Below the pieces are notes generated by a model that did no database searches, was not told where the DNA came from, and was given only the letters and a program-made list of their open reading frames with translations. A stretch of 64,000 nt of DNA. Origin: Phallus indusiatus. Its lineage: Eukaryota > Basidiomycota > Agaricomycetes > Phallales > Phallaceae. Where the stretch lies: NCBI GenBank assembly GCA_027605045.1, contig JAQFWX010000034.1, positions 1-64,000 of the forward strand. The letters are read 5' to 3'. The position numbers and the translations under genes were made by a program. Positions 26,364 through 37,361 of the stretch are shown here, piece by piece (the first letter of the stretch is position 1; each line of letters starts with the position of its first letter).

Positions 26364-26883
26364 ATGGTTGATACAAAGTATGTTTCCCCTCTGTTGACTC
26401 CACAGTCGGCGTTGAAAGTTTTTGCAGACATTCCACGACCAAGCGTAATGTGCGTCGAAGCACCTGTCAGCCAGTCTCTAATGCAAGAAATATCACGGTG
26501 TCGGTTTCGAAGCGACCCAAACTTTCTGAACAGCAAGACCAACCCAGGCCCTCCACTTCTGACCCTTCTGGTTCCCCTATTATAAGGCAAAACAAAAGAC
26601 CCAAAACAAAAAATGATCAAAATCCGGAGACGGAGACAATTCAAGGAGGTGGATCAGTAGTCACAGGTAAGATGTCGTTTGAGCTCACCCTCATTGTTAT
26701 TGTATTTAATGTCACTTTTGCTACTACAACCATTATCTTCACCTTTTTTCAGCTCGCCCACATTATCCAGCTCTTCCCACCTTTCCGCCAGCTTTGCCGT
26801 ATTTCCTGCCACCTTTTGTCTTTGTCTTTGTTTTTGTTTTTGTTTGTTTCTGTTATTTTTTTTTGTCATGTAGGTGTGAATAA
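26364..26883 (+). CDS. Small hypothetical protein, three exons
   Basis: Not a recognised family. A coherent model is exon 26364-26377, intron 26378-26427 (GTATGT..TTGCAG), exon 26428-26666, intron 26667-26752 (GTAAGA..TTTCAG), exon 26753-26883, stop TAA; 127 residues. The first half is basic and disordered (MVDTKHSTTKRNVRRSTCQP, KRPKLSEQQDQPRPSTSDPS, RQNKRPKTKN); the second is Pro-rich (ARPHYPALPTFPPALPYFLP) and ends in a run of alternating Phe and Val coded by a T-rich repeat. The splice sites are good, but the strange tail suggests that the last exon could instead be untranslated. Existence as a protein is uncertain. Confidence 0.35.
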
Positions 26884-27050
26884 TAAATCAATACCCTAAT
26901 AATACCCTATTTTCTAAAGTTTGTACCAGACTGATAATTAAATAATACATTCTGACCAAAAACGTGTCTAAGTATCAAGTACTGCAACATTTAATAATCG
27001 CTGACTAGAATGATAACAACCATCACGATTGGTCGATGATGTAACAGATT

Positions 27051-27079
27051 TTTATCAGACCACAGGGGGGTCTGATAAA
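27051..27079. repeat. Perfect 11-bp inverted repeat (hairpin)
   Basis: TTTATCAGACC (27051-27061) and GGTCTGATAAA (27069-27079) are exact reverse complements separated by 7 nt. No gene boundary lies close by, so its role is unknown; it could be a remnant of a mobile element end or a protein-binding site. Confidence 0.6.
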
Positions 27080-28465
27080 GGGTTTTCTTATTTTTCCACA
27101 AGTGCACAGAATTCCGGTCTATTGCTCAGTTAGGCTAATAGGGAATCACATGCAGTAGTAGTGGAAAAGATTCAGATTAACTAAACTTGTCCCATCGATC
27201 ATCTGGGCAGTAGTATCTGGGCAGTAGTCTGTCTTGTCAGTTTTGTTGTCGACTGCATTCAAATCAACGGCAGACAGGTAACGCACAAACCGGTTTGGCC
27301 CATGTTCATTTATTGAGCACCCTCTTTGACAATCGTACATGTTAATATTTTGGTGATTTATAATTTTTGTTGTATAAAGTTGAAATTTAATAATAATAAG
27401 CAAACCCTCCTAGCTAAAATCACTCAGGTCCAATGTTAGCATTGGGACTCTGTCCATGCAAGCAGCCCTCGGCGTAATGACTATTGGACACAGTAATTCT
27501 TCCGCTGCAGCTTGTACATTTCAAATTTCAGTTTCTACAACATAAAAAAAGAGCAAAAACACAGTTGGTGATGCAACTATCGGCCAAAATAGATTGAGCT
27601 ACAACGGTACATAGAGAATATATGGCTATATGGCAAAAGTTACATCATCTTTTCGAAAACGCAAAAATGTCCCAAAAAAAACAGGTATTTAGATTCCACT
27701 TATTAAACCTGGTTCATAACTGGACCCCGAGTCGACCACGAACGAGTCCCCGAGCTAGGCAGCGGGGGTACGAAACTTTTACCTTCCCTCAGGCTCGTCC
27801 GGGCGTCAGTACGGAAGGTGGCAGTGACGAAGGTGATAAGCATGAGAAAGCTGAGAGTTATCCAGCCTAACCAGCCAAACGTGATCAATGTTTGAAGCAT
27901 GCCCGAGATTGTGAGCAGAATGAGAGATCTAATTGAACTGAGTTGCAAAATAATCATGAAGACATCTCTTACATTGATCCATGCACACGGTGTCACGATG
28001 ACGTCACGTTGATACTACTCTTGGCGTACTTACAAGGGCCGCACACCTAGATCCAACTCATCCAACTCCAAGGAGCCTTTCCAAAAGTCATTAAACGAAA
28101 GGAGATAACTGCGTAATCTGATTGGAAGCTTACTAGAAGAGGTAGTAGAATCGGTATACAGTCAGACATCTACTCGGCCGGCTGCCGCTCTACTCCGTAT
28201 GGTTCACAATCCGATCTATCTCAATACCTCCTGGTGTGTGAATACCATCGGGGCTCTTGTAGACACCTCTAAAAGCTGTCGGAGTGAGGGCCAGATGCAT
28301 AGTACATTGACGGCGGACGCGACTCACGCTAATACCAGCGGAAGAAACATGGGCACGCCCACCGCTTAACATTTTTTGCCGGTTGTCTTGTACGGCGGAC
28401 CTCGAATATCACCCACTCACATTTATTCACACCCATCGTTTATTATTTCTTATAATAACTCGGGC

Positions 28466-28471
28466 TATAAA
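28466..28471 (+). promoter_or_regulatory. TATA-like element upstream of NRPS-like gene 1
   Basis: TATAAA in GGGCTATAAACCATATATAG, about 170 bp before the inferred start codon at 28641. Confidence 0.35.
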
Positions 28472-28640
28472 CCATATATAGCCTGTTCAATGAAGCTAGA
28501 TCATACGCACAAGGCGACTGGATGTCTGCAGTCCCTAGCGATCTACATATTTGAGTCTCCCTGCACGCCAGCGCTAACACGGCCACTATTCGCCGACTTG
28601 TTTATAAAACTGAACGGGGGGACATCTACCCTGGCTGACT

Positions 28641-31600
28641 ATGGAGACACCACCGAAACACCTGACTATTGACCAACTTCACGAGTGGTATCGCGTGCGG
28701 AACCCGGACCACCCTTACTTCTGCTATGTTAGTGAAAACGGCACCAAGGTAAACGCTTTTTTTTAAGCGATTAAAGAATGAACTTGAGCTCTCGATTGTA
28801 GGCTTTTATATCTAAAGGCAGTGTTGGGAAGGCTATTCATCGATCCATTGATATAATACGTTCTGAAGTACCAGAGCAAGAAAACGGAAGCACCAGGGAC
28901 GAACCAATGGTTCTTGGACTTCTTGCCAACACCGGTGCGCATTAACTTTTAACTTATAATTATTATTTGCAAAGCTGAAACAGGTCATTTTTCAAAGATT
29001 GGTCGACTTTTATTGCGTTCCTTTATGCACATATTTATCTCACACATCCCAAGAATGGCCGTCCAGTTCTACCATTTTTGATCTCCCCGAGGAATTCGGC
29101 CATCGCGGTGGCTCATCTACTTAAAGAAGTGAAATGTAGTTACATATGGGTTACAGAAGGACCGTTGATCGAACTTGCAAATGAAGCCCTCGGAATTAAC
29201 ACAGATTTTAAGACAACTCTGAAGAAGTTCCCTTCGTTCCACGATATTTATAATGTCGAACCTTTGAATATTCCCGTCACCTATGATGATTCGTTCGTTG
29301 ATCCGTCCACGCGGATGGCCATTCTTCATTCATCAGGTGTGTGCATCCAATGATTCCGACTTCCGACTTACTAATGCCAATGCAAATGCATCAACCATAT
29401 TATCAGGCTCGACCGCCTATCCCAAAGTACGATACTTCACTCATGAATTTTTCTACCAGACCGGAGATACCTTTGGTGGGTATGGTATTATCATAAATAT
29501 TTTTAATAATGTTCCTCGTAGAATCTGGCGGTAAATATCCACTGAATGGCGAAATTATTGCGTGCTCACCACCTGCGTTCCGTAAGCTGTAGGACTTCCT
29601 TAGCCTGAGCAATGAATTGATATTATTCTTTAGACGCGTTGGGATTATTCATGAGTGCGATGACTGTCGTAAGTCTTTGTTCTCGTTTTCTGTCAAACTA
29701 TATCTTGTGAACACTGTTTATCAGCGCCAAGGAATGTCACTTGCAGTTCAATCACCGTTTGCACCACCCGGGCCGTTATCGACCGAGACATTCCTCAACA
29801 TAATTAGGATTACGGATTCTAGTTATGCTTTGACAATTCCGAGCTTTTTGGAAGTATGTCTTATTCTGATCCTTTTGTCTCGTCTTCTGATTGTTTTTAG
29901 GATTGTTCAAGAGATCCAGCTGCCATCGAGGTTCTGAGAAAACTCAGGGCGATAGTATGTAGTTTCAGCAAATCGTTTTCCAATTGAAGCTCATACAGTG
30001 ATTAAGATATGGGGTGGAGGTCCATTGAGCAATGAAATTGGAACTCAGCTTCGTGACGAAGGTGTTGCACTTCGTATTCTATATGCAGCTACAGAATTCC
30101 AAGGTCTTAACAGACCATTGCGTGCGTTTCTTGCCTTTGAAACTAATGAATATCTGAATCAAAGGGTGACTTAACCAACTATTGTAGAGCAAACACTTGA
30201 AGAAGGGCATGACTGGTTCAAGTTTCGTTCTGATAGTGATATAGTCCTTTTGGAAACGGATAAAGACAACATCTTTCAAGTCGTAATCAAGGCATGTATG
30301 CCTTTCTTTTCACACTTCAGACGTTATATGATTCTGACGTGACGTGCTATTTTCTTGGGAAATAGAGAACAAAAACGCATGCACTTACGGCTTTTAATAC
30401 TGAAATAAATGGCGTGCCTGCCTATGATACCAATGATCTTGTGGAGAGACATTCAAAGAAACATGACCTTTATCATGTTGTCGGACGAGCGGACGATCAA
30501 ATCATGTTAAGTACCGGAGAAAAGGTAGAAAATTATCGTTTTGTTCAATTGTTTCTCGTTTAATGAATTGTATATCTAGACGAACCCAGGTCCATTAGGT
30601 AAGGAATGCTTTCAATCCCCAGATATTGGATGCGAGTTCTGATGCTGCGTTTTGGATGTAGAGGCCATCATAAAGAGAAACCCGCATATTAAGGACGCAC
30701 TTATATTTGGACGCGGTCGTCAAGCTAATGGTATCTTGGTCCAGCCTACTTCTTTTGAAGAAGCGGAACGCCTTGGGGTAGAAGGGTTCCGAAATCTCAT
30801 TTGGTCGGTTCCATCTCTGCTTGCTTATTATGAATTGATGGTTGAATTATTGTATGTAGGTCTAGTGTAGAGGAGGCGAATGCCTATGCTCCTGCCCATT
30901 CTCGCATACTGAAAGAGGTGTGTTTCTCATGATACCCTAAAACAAAGCCTAAAACTCTCCGACGTACGTGGCCTTCCAGATGATATTAATTGCATCAGCT
31001 TCGGACCCGTTCACGTACACACCGAAAGAGACTCTAAGAAAGGGGAACGTTCTCGCTACATACGCTGATAAGATTGAGGCGCTTTACACTGATGTCGAGA
31101 GCTCTATCCATGCCGAAATTTCTGTTCCATTTGGCTCGCATCCACAGGGAGGGTGGACGGAAGATGAAAGCCGAAAATACGTAAGAACTGTTCTCAGTAC
31201 GATTTTGAACGTCAAGGGTAAAGAAATTGGGGATACGGATGATATATTCGGATTCGGGTGTGACAGGTTAGCGAGATTTTTCTTAATCCATTACATTTGA
31301 TTTGAGTTTGAATTTACAATAATTCAGTTTACAGGCAACATATATTCGGAACACCCTTGTTCATGCTCTACGACAAGTAGCACCACTACCTAATATTCAC
31401 AATCTCCCTGCCAACTTCGTTTACCAATTACCCACCATTGAATCATTATCTCATTTGTTAGCCCAAGCGTCCCGTTCCGAAGCTTATGAACACACCGCCG
31501 AGACCCCCGAAGCACGCCAAATGCGGCTTGAAAGTATGATACACCGATACACGTCCAACTGGCCAACGCATACACCCAAGAAAGAATACGGGAAAGAAGA

Positions 31601-32957
31601 GGTTATTCTTTTGACGGGTAGCACCGGAGGATTGGGATCGCAACTACTTGCTCAGCTAATCCAACTAAGCTCGGTTTCTAAGATTTACGTCCTAAATCGA
31701 CCGGGCAAGAAACTATCGCTGGAACGACATCTCGATGCTTTCAAGGATAGGGGTAATGATGTTGAATTGTTAAAATCGTCCAAGATTGTGTTTGCGGAGG
31801 GCGATGCATCTTACCCAGGTTTTGCTCTGGATGTAAATTTGTTCAATGAGGTGTGTGTTCAGGTGTCGATTTTGCAAATGGGAAAGATAGAACTGACAAC
31901 CTAATATAGATGAAAGATTCAGTTACAACGATCATCCACAATGGTATGTAATAATAAATGCGAAACTGGAAATTATATACTCACAACTGTTGTTAGCTTG
32001 GAATGTCAACTTCAACATCTCGTTGGCATCTTTCGAACCGGCTATTCGTGGCGTTCGCAACATGATCAACCTTGCGCTTTCTTCTCCCTACAAGATCCCT
32101 CCCAAGTTATTGTTTACAAGCAGTATAGGAACTATCAAGAGTATGTGGCTTCCCTGACCCCAACCGTTCAGTCTTATAACAATTTCTATATTTGCGTAAT
32201 AAGCATGGACGAATATTCCTCCTATAGAAGAAGGGCCCTTCGTCAATATCGATCTCCTTCAACCGTCGGGATACGGTGAATCCAAATGGGTATCGGAACG
32301 TATTTTGACCATTGCCAAAGCAGAAACGGCTTTGCAATCCGTGATCATCCGGGTTGGACAACTCTCCGGTGGAATTAACGGCAATTGGAACGTGACTGAT
32401 TGGTTCCCGAGTGCTATCACCGCGGGTCAAATTATAGGACGCTTGCCGGATTATGTCGGGGTAGTTATAAAATTCCTGTTCTCAATTTTTTTTGAGATCC
32501 AGAAAGCTCACAATGCATCTAGGTCGCCTCCTTTGTACCTCTTCATCACGCAGCGTCCGCAATAATAGAATTAAGAAAAGCACCGGTTTCAGTCGCACAT
32601 ATCGTTCACCCGCGGCCAATTAAATGGCGCGAACTTATTCGCTTTGTTTCTGAGGAGTTGAAGTTACCTGTTGTTCCTTTTTCAGATTGGGTAGATCGAT
32701 TGGAAAAACTGCCTCAGACCGAAGAAAATTCGCGCAGGACGCAGGCCGTCCACCTCGTACCATTTTATAAAGGAGCGATTCGTCCGGAGAACTCGATACC
32801 CAATGAAGAAAAGGAAATTTTCGGACTCCCGACGTTCCAGTCGGAAAAAACGGTTGGCGTTGTAAAGGCTTTAAGTGAGACGAATCTGCCCCGGATCGAT
32901 AGAACAGATGTCTTGAGTTGGATCACGTACTGGAGGATGAAAAGATACTTAAAATAA
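28641..32957 (+). CDS. NRPS-like adenylation-thiolation-reductase enzyme, copy 1
   Basis: Predicted to activate a carboxylic or amino acid as an acyl-adenylate, load it on a phosphopantetheine arm and release it by NADPH reduction, as in fungal carboxylic acid reductases and aminoadipate reductase-like enzymes. Start METPPKHLTIDQLHEWYRVR; about 19 short introns; about 1,080 residues. Adenylation: FLISPRNSAIAVAHLLKE, phosphate loop LHSSG|STAYPKVRYFTHE, WGGGPLSNEIG, A5-like LYAATEFQG, VVGRADDQIMLSTGEK|TNPGPL|EAIIKRNPH. Carrier: GDTDDIFGFGCD|SLQATYIRN, the phosphopantetheine serine being formed across an intron. Reductase: VILLTGSTGGLGSQLLAQL (NADPH loop), TTIIHNAWNVNFNISLASFE, LLFTSSIGTIK, catalytic SGYGESKWVSERI, VIRVGQLSGG. 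All frames are open once introns are removed. It is closest to the minus-strand copy at 50524-54815. Substrate unknown. Confidence 0.9.
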
Positions 32958-33987
32958 TAATTTCGTGATTTCACAAATGTACTGTATGATTTGATCTGAA
33001 TAAAAAAATTTCTCTCATGTAAAATCAACTCGGTGAATATTGACGTGTGATAATGACCAACACTCATGACCCAAGATTGCGTTCAAGTTCAATTTGACGA
33101 ACCTACCAGAACCTACCTTCCTCTCGTTTTGGCTGGAAGCAGTCATTATTTTTTTCTGATCTGCAATATATGCGGCCACAAAGGCCATGGGTATTCGGAA
33201 TTGGGCAAAGTCGATTTTCACATCACGTCAGGACAGGCTGCCTCCGAAAAACTGGCATGTTATGCCCGGACTAAGGCCCTTTCAATTCAAAAGTTCATTG
33301 ACTTCGTCCCTGCAATATACAATTAGAGGCCCAGTTTTTATCTCTCATTTACGAAGGGTCCTCGCAATATTCCATGATTACTGGAATACATACTATTGCG
33401 TATTCAAACACCTGTAGGCTTTCTGGCGTTTGTTGCAATATAACGATGAATTCACGGGCATCAGGGTTCAATTAGCATAATGTACGCCCGCTTCAGAGTA
33501 TATTTCTCTTGTTCCTTGAGTTCAAGTTATATATTAATATGCAGCACCATCAAGATTCTAGACTTTATATCGGGTATGTGAACTCAGGGCATGATGCATG
33601 ATCGACGATCGTTCTGATCCATCGTTTATATGTAATACGTACATAATGTCGTTCTCTCCGCCGAAATGGGTGCCCCGCTCTTCATAATTGGGTCTCGTCC
33701 CTCCTTAACTGTGAATCGAGATTTATCTCGAGAGCGAGGGAAAACCTTGAGGATATTGCTATCACGAAGTATCGCAATTAACCCAATTCATTTCCAAAAA
33801 AAGCACATAGGCAAGTCAATTGTGTATATAAGTGAATACACACTAGATCATGATATTTCAATATTAGATTGTCGTTGCGCGGAGACCATCCCTTTCCGCC
33901 CTAAAGAATAGGCTGACCTATACCGTAGTAGATCTCAGTCAGCTCTCCACAAGTTTTCATTGAATGTCTGCGTTTCATTCAAGCCTT

Positions 33988-34307
33988 TGTCACAAAAACC
34001 CGGAGGGGTTTATAAACCAACCCGAGTTTATAAACCTTTATAAACTCAATGCAATGTTAATTTGTATTTATATTTCAATTTCACAATGCATTTTACTCCC
34101 TGTGCAATTTATTTTCGGGTCCTTTCTCCAATAAATGTCCTGCAGCTTCGCCTAAGCTATGATCGGGTAAAACTCATTCATCGGCTAATCGCTAATCGTC
34201 TCCGTAGCATAAAAAAAGAAGATGGTCTGTGCGCAAGATCAAGTTTTTATATAAACTCGGGACTTGGTTAAATTTTCAAGTCGCCCTTGTTGCCTCGATT
34301 AGTAGTC

Positions 34308-34343
<36 letters not shown>

Positions 34344-34714
34344 TAGTAGCATTACTGGTATTATTATTATTAGTAGTAGCAGTAGCAGTAGCAGTAGCAG
34401 TAGTAGTAATAGTAGTAGTTGTAATAGTAGTAGTAGTCTAATAGGTAGTGTACTACTTGTATCGGACTATGTACATCTGTATCTCAATAATATAATATTT
34501 TTTATAACTACTTTAACATGTGATTCGAGATTAAAGAAAGTCAAGTCCCAAAAAAACATAATCAAGGCGACGTTGTATTGAAAAACTTGTTGATCTAGTT
34601 TATATAGCTTTATAAAAGCTTTGAATTTTTTTCTAATGGTTTATAAACTTCCCCGACATTTACGTTTTTTTTGGGTTTATAAAGCTTTATAAACCTCTCC
34701 AGGTTTTTGTGACA
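33988..34714. mobile_element. MITE-like non-autonomous DNA element with 29-bp terminal inverted repeats
   Basis: The left end (33988-34016) starts TGTCACAAAAACC and finishes GGTTTATAAA; the right end (34686-34714) is its reverse complement with two mismatches. Subterminal DNA on both sides is packed with further TTTATAAA copies, for example 34020-34050 and 34610-34690, a pattern typical of short DNA transposons that borrow a transposase. The element is 727 bp and has no transposase frame. Its centre is a long TAG/CAG trinucleotide tract. A clear target-site duplication is not visible (flanks CCTT and TTCC). Superfamily not assigned. Confidence 0.65.
34300..34440. repeat. TAG/CAG/TAA trinucleotide microsatellite
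   Basis: About 140 bp of imperfect trinucleotide repeats, mainly TAG with CAG and TTA interruptions, inside the inverted-repeat element. A valine-rich open frame crosses it purely because of the repeat. Confidence 0.9.
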
Positions 34715-35820
34715 TTCCGTTCATACCACAAGGTATATGTATCGTGAACGCTGGTCTTCGTGCTCGTGTCCCGAAGCATGGCCCCATGCTTCCGCTCTTC
34801 GGCTGGTTTTACTGTACTAGTACATACATTCAAGGGAAAATTTTGGTACCTTGGGAGTATGAGGACTGTATTGTAATAGTGATTGATCGAAGCCAACGGA
34901 GCTGTGAAGTCATTCAATATATTTCCTGCTTCTTTTATCTACAAGTTCAAATTTTTAATATTCTCTGCCAATTCAGTGTCACGTCTTGAGAAAACATTTA
35001 TGAGTTGTTTATGAGAGACTACACCGTTTACGTGACTAAAACTGCCGGGCATGCATTTAATTACTATGCTTTCTCGGCTAGGCCTGTATACGTAGCCATT
35101 TCGTCGCTTAGGGTCTGCTGTTCAATTGAAAGCTAACTACAGAGAAGTTAGTACATACATGTACTTTAGGTCTCAACCCTTGATTTCTGGATTTCCTTCT
35201 ATTAGGCTTCTTTTGCGCCAATCACGAAGCTGTGTTTATTGTATAGGAATAGGTTATACTATCATGTCTCCTGCCGGGTAATCTAAGCATGCGCAGAGAT
35301 CAATGAATGAGGCCTTATGATAAAACTATCATTATACTTGGAGTACTTTGTCTGGTGCACGTTGATGAAGTATATGTATTGTGCAATTCCTTGAATTTGA
35401 GTCGGCTGTGATACCAAATGGAGCGAGAATTGCCGTCGGTTTTCCTATTTTATCCCTACGCCAATAAAATACGCACGCGAATCATGCCCCGCTTCTTTCA
35501 ATGTTGTGTCGCGTGCTCGTAGTTTGTTTCCTTCCGTCTGGCTTCGACCTCGCAACTGAACTCTATTTCATATTCCGAAGATTAACTGATTGATTGTTGA
35601 TTGATTGAATGACCGATTTTTTTACAAGCCTTGCTGTTACATTATATACACGCGAGTCTACGATGGTGGATGTATCAATGGTAAATAACGACAAAAAAAG
35701 TACGGAGAAAATCGTATATGAATATATGAATACTGAATTACAGGTTTCCTAATACTCTAAAATAACATGTAACAAAATACTCAAATCAAAAAAACTTTTC
35801 AGATAACAAAACAATTGTGT

Positions 35821-37361
35821 TCAATAATACGCTGCAGAGTATGCTGCTGAATCGGGGTAGTAATAAGAATGAGGCTGGTTGTGATCGTGGAAAGTATAGT
35901 AATATTGGCCGTTATAAACGTTGACGTGGATATCCTCGACATCTGCATAAGCTTCTCCGTAGTCCATTAATGGTTGCGACGGAAACACGACAACAGGGGA
36001 CGGATCCTCGGTTGTGGAGTTTGGATCATTATTGAGGGGAAGCTGATGCTGATGCTGCTGTTCTTGTTGATGATGCTGGTGATGGTGATGGGAAGGAAGG
36101 TGGGAATAGTGTTGAGAACAAGGGGAGTATTCGGTCGACCAGGAGCTGCCAGAATGGAGACCAATTGAGTCCGAGCTTGAAGAAAAGGAGGAAGACACGA
36201 CCGAAATGTCACGATCGGAGTCAGGCTCGAGCTCAGGTCCCGTAACAATACCAGTTTGAGTGGAGGATGTGCTAACGCCAGGAAGGGGTGGAAACGGCAA
36301 TGATACCGGAGATGATGTCGATGATGATGATGATGAGGACGACGGGGATGACGACGATATTTGCGGCGACGTCAGGTCTGCAATACCCGGATGGTATTCT
36401 GGACTTTCTTTGGTCCCGGCGTGCTCGAGGAAGGGTGTTGTCCAGGGTAGAGGAGTCAGCATGCGAAGGGTCACGTTCGCTTCGAATATCGGCCTTGATG
36501 TGCCTTCAAATACGTCTGCCACATCTGAGAGAATCCTGGGATGACGCAGGGTTGGATTTTCTGAGGGCGCTGTGAGTCTGCCATCGAGGATGTCCTCCAA
36601 AGTGTAATACGCGACGACATGCCACGTTTCCTTTGGCAGTGTGATTGTAAAGGTCTATTACATAAAACGCATAGGTGAAACAAAAAAAAGGTTCAAATCA
36701 GCATTCCCTTTTTTTGAAAAAAAAATAATAATTAAATGAATTGACTCACTTTTTTGACAAGCCCGCCTCTCCTGAAAATATCGTCAGGTCTAGAGTATCC
36801 GCTATTGGAATACATGTCTAAATATTCTAGTTCCCCTCTGTTAAACAGCGAACTGGCCAGGTTTCGAATATATTTTCGCCGTGGAGAGTCAGCAGACGAG
36901 TCTGGGCTATGTCCTAACAAGCGAGCGGCGGTCCGGCTTCGGGCCCCGCCTCTCTTAGCCATTTCGCGGTAGACCTTGTGGACGTGTGTTTTTTCAGGCT
37001 TTGTTCACAATGAATAACAAAAAAACGTACGAGGAATTTGTTTTGCACGCGACTTGGACTCCACGGATATCCATCTGTCCAGCGTTTCATGTAACTTTCT
37101 TCTTCATTCCATAAGAACACGGAACCGGAGCGAATGAAGGCTCTTTGTTCAACGATGTCGAGGCGACGGCGAAATCGTGGTATGAAACCAAGCCTTGCAG
37201 CAGTTACCAGTAAAGCTGCGTCGTCTGTCAAAACATGGAATTGAGAAGCTGGTTTAGCGTGTGGCGCGGAGGTTGCTGAGCACTGTGTCCTTACATTGAT
37301 CTGCCACAAGACCATGGAAAGATGCTGACGCCGAGGATCCATCTGAGCCATCTCTCTCCAT
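35821..37361 (-). CDS. WOPR-domain (Gti1/Pac2/Wor1-type) transcription factor
   Basis: Fungal-specific DNA-binding regulator; family members control morphological switching, conidiation, virulence or specialised metabolism. Start ATG at 37361 gives MERDGSDGSSASASFHGLVA, reading through a GTAAGG..GACAG intron into YDDAALLVTAARLGFIPRFR; the other frame (MAQMDPRR..) would break the domain. The first WOPR block follows: RRLDIVEQRAFIRSGSVFLW, YMKRWTDGYPWSPSRVQNKF, then LVYREMAKRGG. The second is GYSRPDDIFRRGGLVKK|TFTITLPKETWHVVAYYTLED. The C-terminal half is low-complexity: Ser runs, a His/Gln tract (SHHHHQHHQQEQQHQHQLP) and a Tyr-rich end (HSYYYPDSAAYSAAYY). About 435 residues. Its targets cannot be read from the sequence. 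Confidence 0.9.

Larger units (their letters stand above)
26884..28640. other. Intergenic region upstream of NRPS-like gene 1
   Basis: 1.75 kb without a supportable gene. It contains a hairpin at 27051-27079, a perfect 14-bp tandem duplication (ATCTGGGCAGTAGT twice) at 27201-27228, and a hydrophobic minus-strand frame at 27703-27996 with no convincing partner exons. Confidence 0.4.
32958..35820. other. Intergenic region holding an inverted-repeat element
   Basis: 2.9 kb between NRPS-like gene 1 (plus) and the WOPR gene (minus), which converge here. It contains the 33988-34714 element and its trinucleotide repeat. Open frames such as 33066-33326 lack splice or family support. Confidence 0.45.

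Noticed and set aside
26821..26870. TTTGTC/TTTGTT run as a mobile-element tail
   Set aside because: No element structure or target duplication around it; a simple T-rich repeat is enough.
27201..27228. 14-bp unit repeated twice, considered as part of a CRISPR-like or satellite array
   Set aside because: Only two adjacent copies with no spacers; a small local duplication.
27703..27996. Hydrophobic 97-codon frame on the minus strand, possibly a membrane-protein exon
   Set aside because: No convincing upstream or downstream exons and no recognised helix pattern; could be a relic, but the evidence is too weak to call.
34229..34441. Valine-rich open frame of 70 codons
   Set aside because: It is a direct translation of the TAG/CAG microsatellite and has no other coding character.
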